From positions 62,001 through 126,000 of the forward strand of contig NZ_JAYGHH010000003.1 in assembly GCF_034931045.1 (NCBI RefSeq): a DNA stretch of 64,000 bases, in the 5' to 3' direction. How positions within the stretch are numbered: position 1 is the stretch's first letter; each line of letters opens with the position of its first letter. The position numbers and the translations under genes were made by a program. The notes below the pieces were generated by a model that saw only the letters and a list, made by a program, of their open reading frames with translations, was not told the origin of the DNA and ran no database searches. Of this stretch, positions 25,962 to 35,104 are shown in pieces. Source of the stretch: Nodularia sp034931045 (GTDB taxonomy: Bacteria; Cyanobacteriota; Cyanobacteriia; Cyanobacteriales; Nostocaceae).

Positions 25962-27797
25962 ATGCGTAATTTTTTCAAACAAACTTTTGCCAGTCTACTA
26001 GGTACTGTACTAGGACTGATGATTTTCTTCGGTATCAGCACAACAGGAATATTATTACTGTTAGTTGCAGTTACCTCCTCTAGAGATACTACTCCCGAAG
26101 TCAAAGACAAGTCAGTGGTGGTTTTTGACTTGTCAATGAATATCACCGATAGCGCACCCGGTTCTAGCGAATTGCTACAACGAGCCTTATCAGGAGGCGA
26201 AGCCCCAAGGATGACACTCCGTCGTGTTCTGGATACCTTGGAAAAAGCCAGGCTTGATCCACGAATTGTCGGAATATATTTAGACGCAAGAGAGACAAAT
26301 ATATCCGGAAATACGGGTTTTGCTTCCCTGGCAGAAATTCACCGGGCCTTGGAGAAGTTCCGCGAATCGGGAAAAAAGGTTGTCGCCTATGGAGTGGGTT
26401 TAAGTCAAAGGGACTATTACCTGAGTTCCGTGGCCAATACAATCATACTTAATCCCATTGGCTTAATGGAAGTCAAGGGTTTGAGTAGCCAACCGATGTT
26501 CCTGACTGGGGCTTTAGAAAAGTTCGGCGTTGGTGTTCAGGTAGTGCGCGTCGGCAAATTTAAAGGCGGAATTGAACCATTTATCCTCAATGAATTGAGT
26601 CCAGAGAACCGTCAACAAACCCAAAAATTACTGGATGATGTTTGGGGCGATTGGCGGCGTACAGTGGGTTCTAATCGCAAAATTACCCCGGAAAAGTTGC
26701 AAGCGATCGCCGATACTCAGGCAATACTCACAGCCAGTGAAGCTAAAGCCAGTGGTTTGATAGATCGAATAGGTTACATGGATGAGGTAGTTACCGATCT
26801 CAAAAAATTGACAGCCAGCGACGAAACAGATCGCTCCTTCCGGCAAATTGACCTGAGAAACTACGCTCAAGTCCCCGGTAAAACTTTAGGTGTAGAACGC
26901 ACCTCCCAAAATAAAATTGCTGTAGTTTATGCTGAGGGCGAAATTGTCGATGGGACAGGGGAAGATGGGCAAGTTGGAGGCGATCGCTTTGCCAGAGTCT
27001 TGAATCAAATCCGCCACGATCATGATGTCAAAGCTGTTGTTTTGCGAATTAATTCTCCCGGAGGTAGCGCTACAGCATCAGAGGTGATGCAGCGAGAAGT
27101 ACAATTAACACGCGAGGTCAAACCAGTAGTGGTATCTATGGGTGATTTCGCCGCCTCTGGTGGTTACTGGATTGCAAGCGATTCCAGCCGCATTTTTGCC
27201 GAACCAACTACAATTACAGGTTCCATTGGCGTATTTGGATTACTTTTAAATGGGCAAGCACTGGCAAATGATAATGGCATTACCTGGGATACTGTCAAAA
27301 CGGCTCGTTATGCCGACAATCAAACTTTGACGCGTCCGAAATCACCCCCAGAGTTAGAAATTTATCAGCGCAGCGTTGACCGCATTTATAGTCTATTCCT
27401 CGATAAAGTTGTTCAAGGTCGGAAACTACCAGCACAAAAAGTGGCAGAAATTGCCCAAGGACGAGTTTGGTCAGGGATAACAGCCAAAGAAATCGGTTTG
27501 GTGGATGAAATAGGTGGTCTAAATGCCGCAATTGCATATGCTGCCCAGGAAGCTAAACTGGACAACGATTGGCAATTGCAAGAATATCCCAGAGTCAGTA
27601 CCTTGGAAGAACGCTTTTTTGGCAGGGCAATTCAAGAAATTGCAGCTATTTTAGAAATTGCCGGAGTATCAGTTCAACCTTCTAACCCTCTGATCGCAGA
27701 ATTCCAGAAACTCCAACAAGAAATGCTCATTCTGCAAAAAATGAACGACCCTCACGGGATTTACACTCGTTTACCCTTTAATTTTCGGCTGGAGTAG
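25962..27797 (+). CDS. sppA: Signal peptide peptidase SppA, 67-kDa type
   Basis: 611 residues, the long form with duplicated ClpP-like halves. One N-terminal transmembrane helix (about 12-38) anchors it. The catalytic Lys lies in GKFKGGIEPF near residue 200 in the N-terminal half, and the nucleophile Ser in GDFAASGGYWIAS near 398 in the C-terminal half, as in E. coli SppA. INSPGGSATASE and the GSIGVFG loop are conserved. It degrades cleaved signal peptides and, in cyanobacteria, has been linked with phycobilisome degradation and light acclimation. Confidence 0.95.
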   Translation: MRNFFKQTFASLLGTVLGLMIFFGISTTGILLLLVAVTSSRDTTPEVKDKSVVVFDLSMNITDSAPGSSELLQRALSGGEAPRMTLRRVLDTLEKARLDPRIVGIYLDARETNISGNTGFASLAEIHRALEKFRESGKKVVAYGVGLSQRDYYLSSVANTIILNPIGLMEVKGLSSQPMFLTGALEKFGVGVQVVRVGKFKGGIEPFILNELSPENRQQTQKLLDDVWGDWRRTVGSNRKITPEKLQAIADTQAILTASEAKASGLIDRIGYMDEVVTDLKKLTASDETDRSFRQIDLRNYAQVPGKTLGVERTSQNKIAVVYAEGEIVDGTGEDGQVGGDRFARVLNQIRHDHDVKAVVLRINSPGGSATASEVMQREVQLTREVKPVVVSMGDFAASGGYWIASDSSRIFAEPTTITGSIGVFGLLLNGQALANDNGITWDTVKTARYADNQTLTRPKSPPELEIYQRSVDRIYSLFLDKVVQGRKLPAQKVAEIAQGRVWSGITAKEIGLVDEIGGLNAAIAYAAQEAKLDNDWQLQEYPRVSTLEERFFGRAIQEIAAILEIAGVSVQPSNPLIAEFQKLQQEMLILQKMNDPHGIYTRLPFNFRLE

Positions 27798-28438
27798 GGA
27801 TGGGGAGTTTCAATTTAAAAATATCCCATTGCTGAGGTAGGCAGGGGAGCAGGGAGCAGGGGGATAAAGAACAAAGATAGTCTGATGAAATGGGGCAATT
27901 TATTTTCTGGAAATCCCTCAAACCCTGTGGAGATATTTTATACAACGTCTCTAGACTCTAAATCTTTGCCATAATTATTAAATTTATATAAAGATTTATG
28001 AGAACTTTGTTTAAGTCTCGATGTTTGCGATAGTGTATATAAGGGTTAAATATGCGTAATCAATTGTCTTGTGCCATTACGCAAAAATCATCAAAAACCC
28101 GCAGGTTCTATGGTCTTTTAACAATCACAAAGATTCTGGTGACTATAAAACAAAAAAAATTTGCAGGTCGTCCCCAGTAATCGTCCATGTAATTTTTCGG
28201 ACGGGTAGCTTTCTCGTATAGCATCCCCGATGATGGCTGGACTTTATTTAAGTTATGTAGTGGTGATTACCGTACAAAAACGAATTTTCCAACCAATTAG
28301 TAGAGTTTGTTATGGTATAGTTAGAAAGTTAAGACTAGCTTTGCCAATTACAATACTCCGCGCATCGATGACAATTGCAAAACGGAAAGCAGTTTTGATT
28401 AAGCATTTACCAAACATAATCTGAATTGAATCGAGGCT
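27798..28438. other. Intergenic region, 641 bp
   Basis: No convincing gene. A CCCTGC-family purine tract lies near 27841-27865. The rest is AT-rich with short open frames of atypical composition; the one at 28230-28424 has no ribosome-binding site or family resemblance. A hairpin with GTGCCATTACGC is weak. The promoter of the DUF4327 gene must lie at the right end. Confidence 0.4.
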
Positions 28439-28657
28439 ATGACTCAGCAAGTGATTCACCCAATGGTGAAATTGCAGCGTAACGTGCAATCACTCATCGA
28501 ATCCAATATCATCAAACCAACTGATAGCATTTGGAAAATTGCATTACTCTATGGCAACGACTGGCAGCACTGGAAACAGGAACTGCAAGACTTTGGTTTT
28601 GAGATGCAAGATCCAATTGGCGATTTGCTAGCAGTAGAAGCTTGGGACGAAGAGTAG
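28439..28657 (+). CDS. DUF4327 family protein
   Basis: 72 residues, the standard DUF4327 size. It begins MTQQVIHPMVKLQRNVQSLI and continues with the conserved pattern IIKPTDSIWKIALLYG and WKQELQDFGFEMQDPIGDLL. The family is small, soluble, acidic and restricted to cyanobacteria; its role is unknown. It converges with the kinase gene and shares a hairpin terminator. Confidence 0.85.
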   Translation: MTQQVIHPMVKLQRNVQSLIESNIIKPTDSIWKIALLYGNDWQHWKQELQDFGFEMQDPIGDLLAVEAWDEE

Positions 28658-28668
28658 GGCATAAAGCA

Positions 28669-28697
28669 TTGGGAGTAAATATTTTTCACACTCCCAA
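28669..28697. terminator. Bidirectional hairpin between DUF4327 and kinase genes
   Basis: TTGGGAGT (28669-28676) pairs perfectly with ACTCCCAA (28690-28697) around an AT-rich loop, between the stops of two convergent genes. It lacks a clear T run, so efficiency is uncertain. Confidence 0.6.
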
Positions 28698-28722
28698 CAG
28701 CCAAATTCCGATTGCCCACTCC

Positions 28723-29979
28723 CTACCCTTGGCAAGCAGCTAAAGCTACAGCCAGTTCTTTAGCACTTTGGTAGCGATCGCGTGGCAACTGCTGCGTGAC
28801 GCATTCAATCACTTCTCTCAGTTGAGGGCTAATCGTGGGAATATTAACCACATCAAAGCGGGAACTTTGACCCCGGTGGCGATAAAACTTAAACGGATTT
28901 TCGCCTGTGAGCAGAAAAATTAGTGTCGGCCCAATGGCATATAAATCGGATTGAGTTAAGGGTTGTCCTCGTTCTTGTTCAGGAGCGCAATAACCTTCCG
29001 CACCAATGCGAGTGCCAGGGGTAGTACCAATCTCCTTCACAGCCCCAAAATCTAACACCACTACATGATTATTATGATTTCGCACCATCAGGTTAGCGGG
29101 TTTGATATCACGGTGTATTAGTGGTGGATTTTGGCTATGGAGATATTCTAATATGTCGCAGGTTTGAATCATCCAAGCGATCGCCTGACTGGGTGTGACT
29201 GGCCCACTAGCATAAACTCTTTTCTCTAAATCCTGTCCATGAATTAATTCCATAGCCAGGTATTTTTTGCCACCAACCACAAAAAAGTCGTAATACTTAG
29301 GAATCCCCGAATGATCTAGGGATTTGAGAGTATGGGCTTCCCGTTCAAATAACTCTTGCGCTTTGGCAATTTTAGCCATCTCAGCATTCATTTGCTTTAA
29401 AACCAACAATTGTGGTTTTTTTTCCATCAGACCTGTGCCATCCCAAGCGAGATAAGTAGTACCCATACCCCCTTGTCCGAGAGTTCGCAACACCTGATAT
29501 TGACGAATTTTATGTTGAACAGACAGAGGCTGACCGCAATGAATACAAAATAAATTATGCGGCGAATTGCCTGCGTGGTTGCAAGTGTAGGCTGAATTGG
29601 CCAGAGTGTTTTTGAAAGATTTGCCACCTTCGGGCGATCGCATTAAAGTATTTGGTATCTTCTGCAACTGAAATTGTAATATTGGCCCTCCCTGCGCCAA
29701 TTGCAGCAAAGAATTATCCGGTAAAAGACACTGAAGCACAAGCTTACCGTCTAAAAAAGTGCCATTAGTACCTTTACTGAACACTTCCCAAGAAGCAACA
29801 TGATTATTTTTGGCAGAATTAACTTGCCTCAATTCTAAATGATGCCTCGAAACCAAACTATCAGATAAAACCACATCATTATCCCCCGACCGACCAATGC
29901 GAATGACGGAGGAACTTTCAAAGCACCACTGCTTGAGTGACGTTTTTTGTTGCGGTTCTAACAGAGTCAGAATAACCAC
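28723..29979 (-). CDS. FHA domain Ser/Thr protein kinase
   Basis: 418 residues. An FHA phosphothreonine-binding domain opens the protein (RIGRSGDNDVVLSD, VSRHHLEL near residues 27-55). A degenerate zinc-ribbon (CNHAG to FCIHCGQP) lies at about 133-155. The Hanks-type kinase domain follows at 160-415: GQGGMGTTYLAWDG, LVLKQMN (Lys), HRDIKPANLMVRN, VLDFGAVKE in place of DFG-IA, and APEQ. No transmembrane segment. The gene lies 187 bp beyond a PP2C phosphatase gene on the same strand, suggesting an opposing pair. The substrate is unknown. Confidence 0.92.
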   Translation of the reverse strand: MVILTLLEPQQKTSLKQWCFESSSVIRIGRSGDNDVVLSDSLVSRHHLELRQVNSAKNNHVASWEVFSKGTNGTFLDGKLVLQCLLPDNSLLQLAQGGPILQFQLQKIPNTLMRSPEGGKSFKNTLANSAYTCNHAGNSPHNLFCIHCGQPLSVQHKIRQYQVLRTLGQGGMGTTYLAWDGTGLMEKKPQLLVLKQMNAEMAKIAKAQELFEREAHTLKSLDHSGIPKYYDFFVVGGKKYLAMELIHGQDLEKRVYASGPVTPSQAIAWMIQTCDILEYLHSQNPPLIHRDIKPANLMVRNHNNHVVVLDFGAVKEIGTTPGTRIGAEGYCAPEQERGQPLTQSDLYAIGPTLIFLLTGENPFKFYRHRGQSSRFDVVNIPTISPQLREVIECVTQQLPRDRYQSAKELAVALAACQG

Positions 29980-30166
29980 AATACAACCTGCATAAGCTTA
30001 AACAATTAGGGATGAGAAATTAAGAATGGGGAAGTAATTCAATATAGTAACTGGTTTTTTGCTCATAACTCAGCACTCAGCCTCCTGTATGGGCGGGTTT
30101 ACTAAAGATTTGGAAAAACCACAGACTAACTGCTGAAATCCGCCCCTACCCACTCAGCACTTATTC

Positions 30167-32164
30167 TTAACTGTCCGTATTTGGGCGGACTTTAGCCCGG
30201 ATTAAGATAGCAGTAATATTGTCATGACCATTATATTGGTTTGCTAAATCAATTAATTCTGTAACTCCCTTTTCCAAGTTAGCGCCAGAACTGAGTAAGG
30301 GAATTAGTTGACTCTCTCCATGAGTTTCTAATACATCATTATCTGATAAACCATCAGATGCCAGGATAAAGAGGCTATCTTCCGTAATCTCGAAAAACTT
30401 GACATCAGGATTAATGGAATTGTGATCACGAGGCCCCAAGGCTTGAGTCAACTGGTAAGCATCGGGACGAGCATAGGCTATAGCAGCTTCCACTCCTCTA
30501 GAAATTTCTCGTTGACCTACTTCATGATCTACTGTGATTTGTTCTAATCCCCGCTTGCGTGTCAGGCGGTAAAGGCGACTATCTCCCACATGAGCGACTG
30601 CGGCTTGAGTACCTTGAATTAAGAGCATCACCAAAGTAGTACCCATCCGTTTAATACCAGAACGGACTTCTTCTTGATTTACCTCATAAATTGCTTGATT
30701 AGCTAAATGTACTGCCTCTATGAGCATACATTCCAGAGGGATTTGCTTTTCAACCCAATGTTCATCAAAATATTGTCTGAGAGTCTTAACTGCTAACTCA
30801 CTAGCTACCTCACCCCCAGCGTGTCCACCCATACCATCGCAGAGAATATACAAACCACGGGCTTGTATGACTCGGTTTTTGGGCAATTCCAGTTTGCTGA
30901 TTTTGGTTTCAATCCCAAAGCAGTCCTCATTGTGATTACGTTGACGACCGACATCGGTGCGTCCGGCATCTTCCAAACTACTCAATTGCATTGACAGTAC
31001 AACCGTTGGCAAATCATCAGCTTTAGCCAAGAAATCCTCTAAATTGTCTGATTGCAAAATTGTGTGTGCAGCAGTATTGTTTTCTTCCATTGGCATTGGG
31101 TAAGAAGTTGTGGTGATGGGTGTTTCTAATTCATTAGCTATTTCTTCTAAACGCGATCGCAACTGCTCAATTGTCTGAATTTTACATAATTCCAAATCTT
31201 CTAAAATCTGGATGACAGAACCAAATTGAGTCCGTTGGGATTCTCTAAATAGTGTTTGCCAAACTTTCCCCAAAGCTTGGATAGTTAAAGGTTTCTCTGC
31301 GGTTGTCAATGATTCGACTTCGCCCTCTTCAGATGATGGCTGCTGAATTGGTTCATTCAGTTCTTCTACATATAATTGCTGTAGTGCCAATGTTTGGTCT
31401 TCATCTAAGCGTAAATTCGACAGAACCAACAAACTTTGACGACAATGCACTGTTTCCAATACATCCCAGAGTTGAGTCATCTGATAGAGACAATGTAAAA
31501 TTTGTAACCCTGACGTTTCTTCAGATTGCCATAAATCGATTAACGACTGCCAATCAGAACGGTCTTCGATTAGTAGCACCTGCATATCAGATTGCTGCCA
31601 GGCATCATGAATTGCGGGGATACCTGGGTGAGTTTGAGATTGTAAGACAATATAAGCTTGAGCAAGGCGAGAAATTTCACTCATTTCCACTGATGGCATC
31701 ATCAGTCCCTGTTGCTGATTAGCTAATATGGCCTCAATCGGCGACATTTGATATGGCTGACAGTCCAACACTTTCACACACATTTCAGCCTGAGACAAAT
31801 GTTGTTCTCCAGCTGATAGCGGTTCTAACAATTGATAACGCTGTTCTTGGTCTAAATAAGAACCTGCGGCGAGTTTTAATAGAGAAATGGCGGGAGTCAG
31901 GGCGATTCCTTGATTATTTTGTCCTACAGTTATTTCTTCAGTTTCCTCCTCAGTTTCTAATTCCCAGACATCATTCCCTTCCTTAGCAATAATTGCTTGC
32001 CAAACTGTTCCGCATTCCGCACCACAGTTATGACAATGTTGTGCGTTCACCAGCACTTCGGTGCTGCACTCAGGACAAGCCTTGTGAGTCAGGGACGCAC
32101 CACAGCTTTGACAATATTTGTTAGTGTTGGGGTTTTCAAATGTACACTGAGGGCAAATCAGCAT
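30167..32164 (-). CDS. Zinc-ribbon PP2C-family Ser/Thr protein phosphatase
   Basis: 665 residues. Two N-terminal zinc ribbons (CPQCTFENPNTNKYCQSCG and CPECSTEVLVNAQHCHNCG) occupy residues 1-50. A middle section of about 340 residues resembles a kinase-like or all-helical pseudo-domain (LLEPLSAGEQ, QAYIVLQSQTHPGIPAIHDA), followed by the PP2C domain at about 405-655: DVGRQRNHNEDCFG, LCDGMGGHAGGEVAS, AHVGDSRLYRL, LASDGLSDND and GHDNITAIL supply the metal-binding aspartates. It is probably cotranscribed with the FHA kinase downstream, giving a reversible phosphorylation module. Confidence 0.9.
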   Translation of the reverse strand: MLICPQCTFENPNTNKYCQSCGASLTHKACPECSTEVLVNAQHCHNCGAECGTVWQAIIAKEGNDVWELETEEETEEITVGQNNQGIALTPAISLLKLAAGSYLDQEQRYQLLEPLSAGEQHLSQAEMCVKVLDCQPYQMSPIEAILANQQQGLMMPSVEMSEISRLAQAYIVLQSQTHPGIPAIHDAWQQSDMQVLLIEDRSDWQSLIDLWQSEETSGLQILHCLYQMTQLWDVLETVHCRQSLLVLSNLRLDEDQTLALQQLYVEELNEPIQQPSSEEGEVESLTTAEKPLTIQALGKVWQTLFRESQRTQFGSVIQILEDLELCKIQTIEQLRSRLEEIANELETPITTTSYPMPMEENNTAAHTILQSDNLEDFLAKADDLPTVVLSMQLSSLEDAGRTDVGRQRNHNEDCFGIETKISKLELPKNRVIQARGLYILCDGMGGHAGGEVASELAVKTLRQYFDEHWVEKQIPLECMLIEAVHLANQAIYEVNQEEVRSGIKRMGTTLVMLLIQGTQAAVAHVGDSRLYRLTRKRGLEQITVDHEVGQREISRGVEAAIAYARPDAYQLTQALGPRDHNSINPDVKFFEITEDSLFILASDGLSDNDVLETHGESQLIPLLSSGANLEKGVTELIDLANQYNGHDNITAILIRAKVRPNTDS

Positions 32165-32403
32165 AATGGAAGTTCCTTCATTCCCGTTCCAAGCTGCTTT
32201 TAGTCACTGATATCCAAAGTCTCACAATTGGCTGCCTCTGCCTAGAGTAGAAGTACAATTAATTGTGGTTTTACCAGTGAATTTTGTATTTGTATTAATT
32301 GTGACCCATGTTAGCCCAATATTTCAGATATTGGTAGCTATTTTTTCTCAGCATTTCTCAGCCTGAAGATGTAGACGATTTTAGCCTTACTTCCGCCTTA
32401 CAG

Positions 32404-33015
32404 TCATCGCCTGAGCAAATTTTTGGTTTTTTTAGGCAATTTATCCAAAAATTCCAGTTCTGCTGACATCAAGTCACGCCACTCACCTAACTGTAAACCA
32501 TCCAAATGGAGATGAGCTATGCTCACCCTAACTAGTCGCAAAGTTGGAAAACCTACAGCCGCAGTCATTCGCCGTACTTGACGATTTTTTCCTTCAGTTA
32601 ATGTCATTTCTAACCAAGCCGTTGGGATATTTTTGCGAAACCTAATTGGCGGGTTGCGTTCAGGAAGAGGTGGTGCTTCTAACAACAGTTTGACTTGTGC
32701 TGGCTGAGTGCGGTAGTTTTGAATTTCTACACCTGTTTGTAACTGATTGATAGCATCCACATCAGGAATGCGCTCAACCTGCACCCAGTAAGTGCGTTCA
32801 TGTCCAAAGCGAGGATGAGCGAGACGATGTTGTAATTGTCCATCATTGGTTAATAATAATAAACCTTCACTGTCCCAGTCCAAACGCCCCACAGGATAAA
32901 CATCCTGAACCTGGATATAGTCCTTCAAGGTGCGGTGTTTCGGTGTTTCCTGCGTAAACTGGCTGAGAACTCCATAAGGTTTGTAAAAAATAATATAGCG
33001 GTAATGGTTAGCCAT
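32404..33015 (-). CDS. rRNA/tRNA pseudouridine synthase, RsuA/RluE family
   Basis: 203 residues. The family motif GRLDWDSEGLLLLTNDG near residues 42-58 contains the catalytic aspartate. Also present are KPYGVLSQF near 12 and the C-terminal GKNRQVRRMTAAVGFPTLRLVRVSI. It lacks the S4 domain, as RluE does. It isomerises a specific rRNA uridine, probably in 23S rRNA (RluE-like). The gene is divergent from the thiC riboswitch region. Confidence 0.9.
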   Translation of the reverse strand: MANHYRYIIFYKPYGVLSQFTQETPKHRTLKDYIQVQDVYPVGRLDWDSEGLLLLTNDGQLQHRLAHPRFGHERTYWVQVERIPDVDAINQLQTGVEIQNYRTQPAQVKLLLEAPPLPERNPPIRFRKNIPTAWLEMTLTEGKNRQVRRMTAAVGFPTLRLVRVSIAHLHLDGLQLGEWRDLMSAELEFLDKLPKKTKNLLRR

Positions 33016-33159
33016 TAGTTATTAGTCATTGGTCATAGGTCAATTTTAATCGTTCATTTATATTCATCTGTGTGTAATCAAATTTGCCAGGCTGAGTTTC
33101 ACCTCATGAATTGTAAACAGCCCGACCCGCATTTATAAGCAAGGTGATACAATTTCATT

Positions 33160-33242
33160 CATGCTAGGGGTGCCTGAGTTTTCAGGCTGAGATCACACCC
33201 TTAACACCTGAGTCTGGCTAATACCAGCGGAGGGAAGCTGTT
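33160..33242 (+). promoter_or_regulatory. TPP riboswitch (THI element) upstream of thiC
   Basis: The conserved THI-box strings occur in order: CTAGGGGTGCCTG, a variable stem, CTGAGATCACACCC, a second variable stem (ACCTGAGTCTGGCTAATACC) and AGCGGAGGGAAGC. Thiamin diphosphate binding would repress thiC. The aptamer ends 17 bp before the ATG, so control is probably of translation initiation or a nearby processing event; no obvious T-rich terminator intervenes. Confidence 0.95.
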
Positions 33243-33258
33243 TATCGAGGAATTCAAT

Positions 33259-34632
33259 ATGCGGACAGAATGGGTTGCCAAGCGTCGTGGACAGAGTAAT
33301 GTTACTCAGATGCACTACGCACGCCAGGGTGTTATTACTGAAGAAATGCACTACGTGGCCAAGCGGGAAAACCTCCCGGCGGATCTCATTCGTGATGAAG
33401 TGGCACGGGGACGGATGATTATTCCGGCTAACATTAATCACACTAATTTAGAACCGATGGCTATTGGCATCGCTTCCAAATGTAAAGTTAATGCTAATAT
33501 CGGCGCTTCTCCCAACTCTTCTAATCTTCAAGAAGAAGTGGATAAATTAAACCTAGCGGTAAAATACGGTGCTGATACCGTTATGGACTTGTCCACAGGT
33601 GGGGGTAACTTAGATGAAATTCGCACCGCTATTATTAACGCTTCACCTGTTCCCATTGGGACAGTACCAGTTTATCAAGCTTTAGAAAGTGTCCACGGCA
33701 CAATTGAAAATCTCACCGCCGATGACTTTCTGCACATTATCGAAAAACACGCCCAACAAGGTGTAGATTATCAAACTATTCACGCCGGGATTTTAATTGA
33801 ACATTTACCTTTAGTCAGAGACCGCATCACTGGTATTGTCTCCCGTGGTGGTGGAATTTTGGCGCGGTGGATGCTGCATCACCACAAACAAAATCCTCTG
33901 TATACCCATTACAACGACATCATTGAGATTTTCAAAAGATATGATGTTTCTTTTAGTTTGGGTGATTCCCTCCGTCCTGGCTGTACTCATGATGCCTCAG
34001 ATGCTGCACAATTAGCAGAACTGAAAACCCTCGGACAGCTAACCCGCAGAGCTTGGGAAGATAATGTACAGGTGATGGTAGAAGGGCCTGGACACGTCCC
34101 AATGGATCAAATTGAGTTCAATGTCCGCAAGCAGATGGAAGAGTGTTCTGAAGCACCTTTCTATGTATTGGGACCATTGGTAACAGATATTGCTCCTGGT
34201 TATGACCACATTACCTCGGCAATTGGCGCAGCAATGGCTGGTTGGTACGGTACAGCAATGCTGTGTTATGTGACACCCAAAGAACATTTAGGCTTACCCG
34301 ATGCTGAAGATGTCCGCAACGGTTTGATTGCTTATAAAATAGCGGCTCATGCGGCGGATATTGCTAGACATCGCCCAGGTGCGAGAGACAGAGATGATGA
34401 ACTCTCAGCAGCCCGTTATAACTTTGATTGGAACCGTCAGTTTGAATTATCTTTAGACCCAGAAAGAGCTAAGGAATATCACGACGAAACTCTACCAGCA
34501 GATATTTATAAAACTGCTGAGTTTTGTTCCATGTGTGGTCCTAAGTTCTGCCCCATGCAAACCAAAGTTGATGCTGATGCGTTGACTGAACTTGAGAAGT
34601 TCTTGGCGAAGGAACCTGTAACTCAAGGTTAA
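33259..34632 (+). CDS. thiC: Phosphomethylpyrimidine synthase ThiC
   Basis: 457 residues, typical for the short bacterial form lacking the N-terminal extension of proteobacterial ThiC. A radical SAM enzyme that rearranges aminoimidazole ribotide to HMP-phosphate for thiamin. The start MRTEWVAKRRGQSNVTQMHY, the substrate-binding MDLSTGGGNLDEIR and SLGDSLRPGC, and the C-terminal cluster motif CSMCGPKFC (C423, C426, C431) are diagnostic. It is controlled by the upstream TPP riboswitch. Confidence 0.97.
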   Translation: MRTEWVAKRRGQSNVTQMHYARQGVITEEMHYVAKRENLPADLIRDEVARGRMIIPANINHTNLEPMAIGIASKCKVNANIGASPNSSNLQEEVDKLNLAVKYGADTVMDLSTGGGNLDEIRTAIINASPVPIGTVPVYQALESVHGTIENLTADDFLHIIEKHAQQGVDYQTIHAGILIEHLPLVRDRITGIVSRGGGILARWMLHHHKQNPLYTHYNDIIEIFKRYDVSFSLGDSLRPGCTHDASDAAQLAELKTLGQLTRRAWEDNVQVMVEGPGHVPMDQIEFNVRKQMEECSEAPFYVLGPLVTDIAPGYDHITSAIGAAMAGWYGTAMLCYVTPKEHLGLPDAEDVRNGLIAYKIAAHAADIARHRPGARDRDDELSAARYNFDWNRQFELSLDPERAKEYHDETLPADIYKTAEFCSMCGPKFCPMQTKVDADALTELEKFLAKEPVTQG

Positions 34633-34650
34633 GTTAATTCTCGTTAAATG

Positions 34651-34677
34651 TCGTTACTGGGGTTAACCTGGTAACGA
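34651..34677 (+). terminator. Hairpin after thiC
   Basis: TCGTTAC and GTAACGA arms with an inner palindrome GGGTTAACC lie 19 bp past the thiC stop. No T run follows, so it may stabilise the transcript rather than terminate it. Confidence 0.4.
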
Positions 34678-34743
34678 TATTAATGTTGAGGGTGAATTTG
34701 GAACAATCGAAATATTTATATTGAAATTAAACCCTAAAAATCA

Positions 34744-34911
34744 ATGAGTGAATCAATTAAATGGACTGCTGACGCTGAAGCTAAACTCAAGGAAATCCCT
34801 TTTTTTGTCCGTCCTTTTGCCCGTAAAAACATTGAAACCTATGCTGAAGAGAATAGTATTTCTCTAATCACTCTCGAAATTTATGAAAATGTGAAAAAAC
34901 AATTTAATTAA
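34744..34911 (+). CDS. PCP_red family small protein (protochlorophyllide reductase-like)
   Basis: A 55-residue ORF: MSESIKWTADAEAKLKEIPF, FVRPFARKNIETYAEENSIS, LITLEIYENVKKQFN. It matches the proto-chlorophyllide reductase 57-kDa subunit C-terminal domain (WT.EAE..L..IPFFVR...R..IE..A...G...I), usually fused to light-independent ChlB but also found as stand-alone small proteins in cyanobacteria. Its role alone is unknown; it lies 112 bp behind thiC. Confidence 0.85.
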   Translation: MSESIKWTADAEAKLKEIPFFVRPFARKNIETYAEENSISLITLEIYENVKKQFN

Positions 34912-35104
34912 GATTTGAACTCATATCATTGTCTGAAAAATATTTATAATTCAATTTCACGCAGAGGCGCAGAGTCGCAGAGAGTTTTCATGAGTGTTTA
35001 TGATAACTCATTAAACTGACTTGACATAACGTGAATTTGATGAATAGGAAAGTGCATAAAGCTTGCTATGTATCACTTTTTTTCAACAGGGATAGAGCAG
35101 GCGA

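Noticed and set aside
28230..28424. A 64-codon plus-strand frame before the DUF4327 gene
   Set aside because: No ribosome-binding site, atypical composition and no family; probably chance.
31303..31722. A 139-codon plus-strand frame in the PP2C gene
   Set aside because: Antisense to the middle of the phosphatase gene, without a ribosome-binding site.
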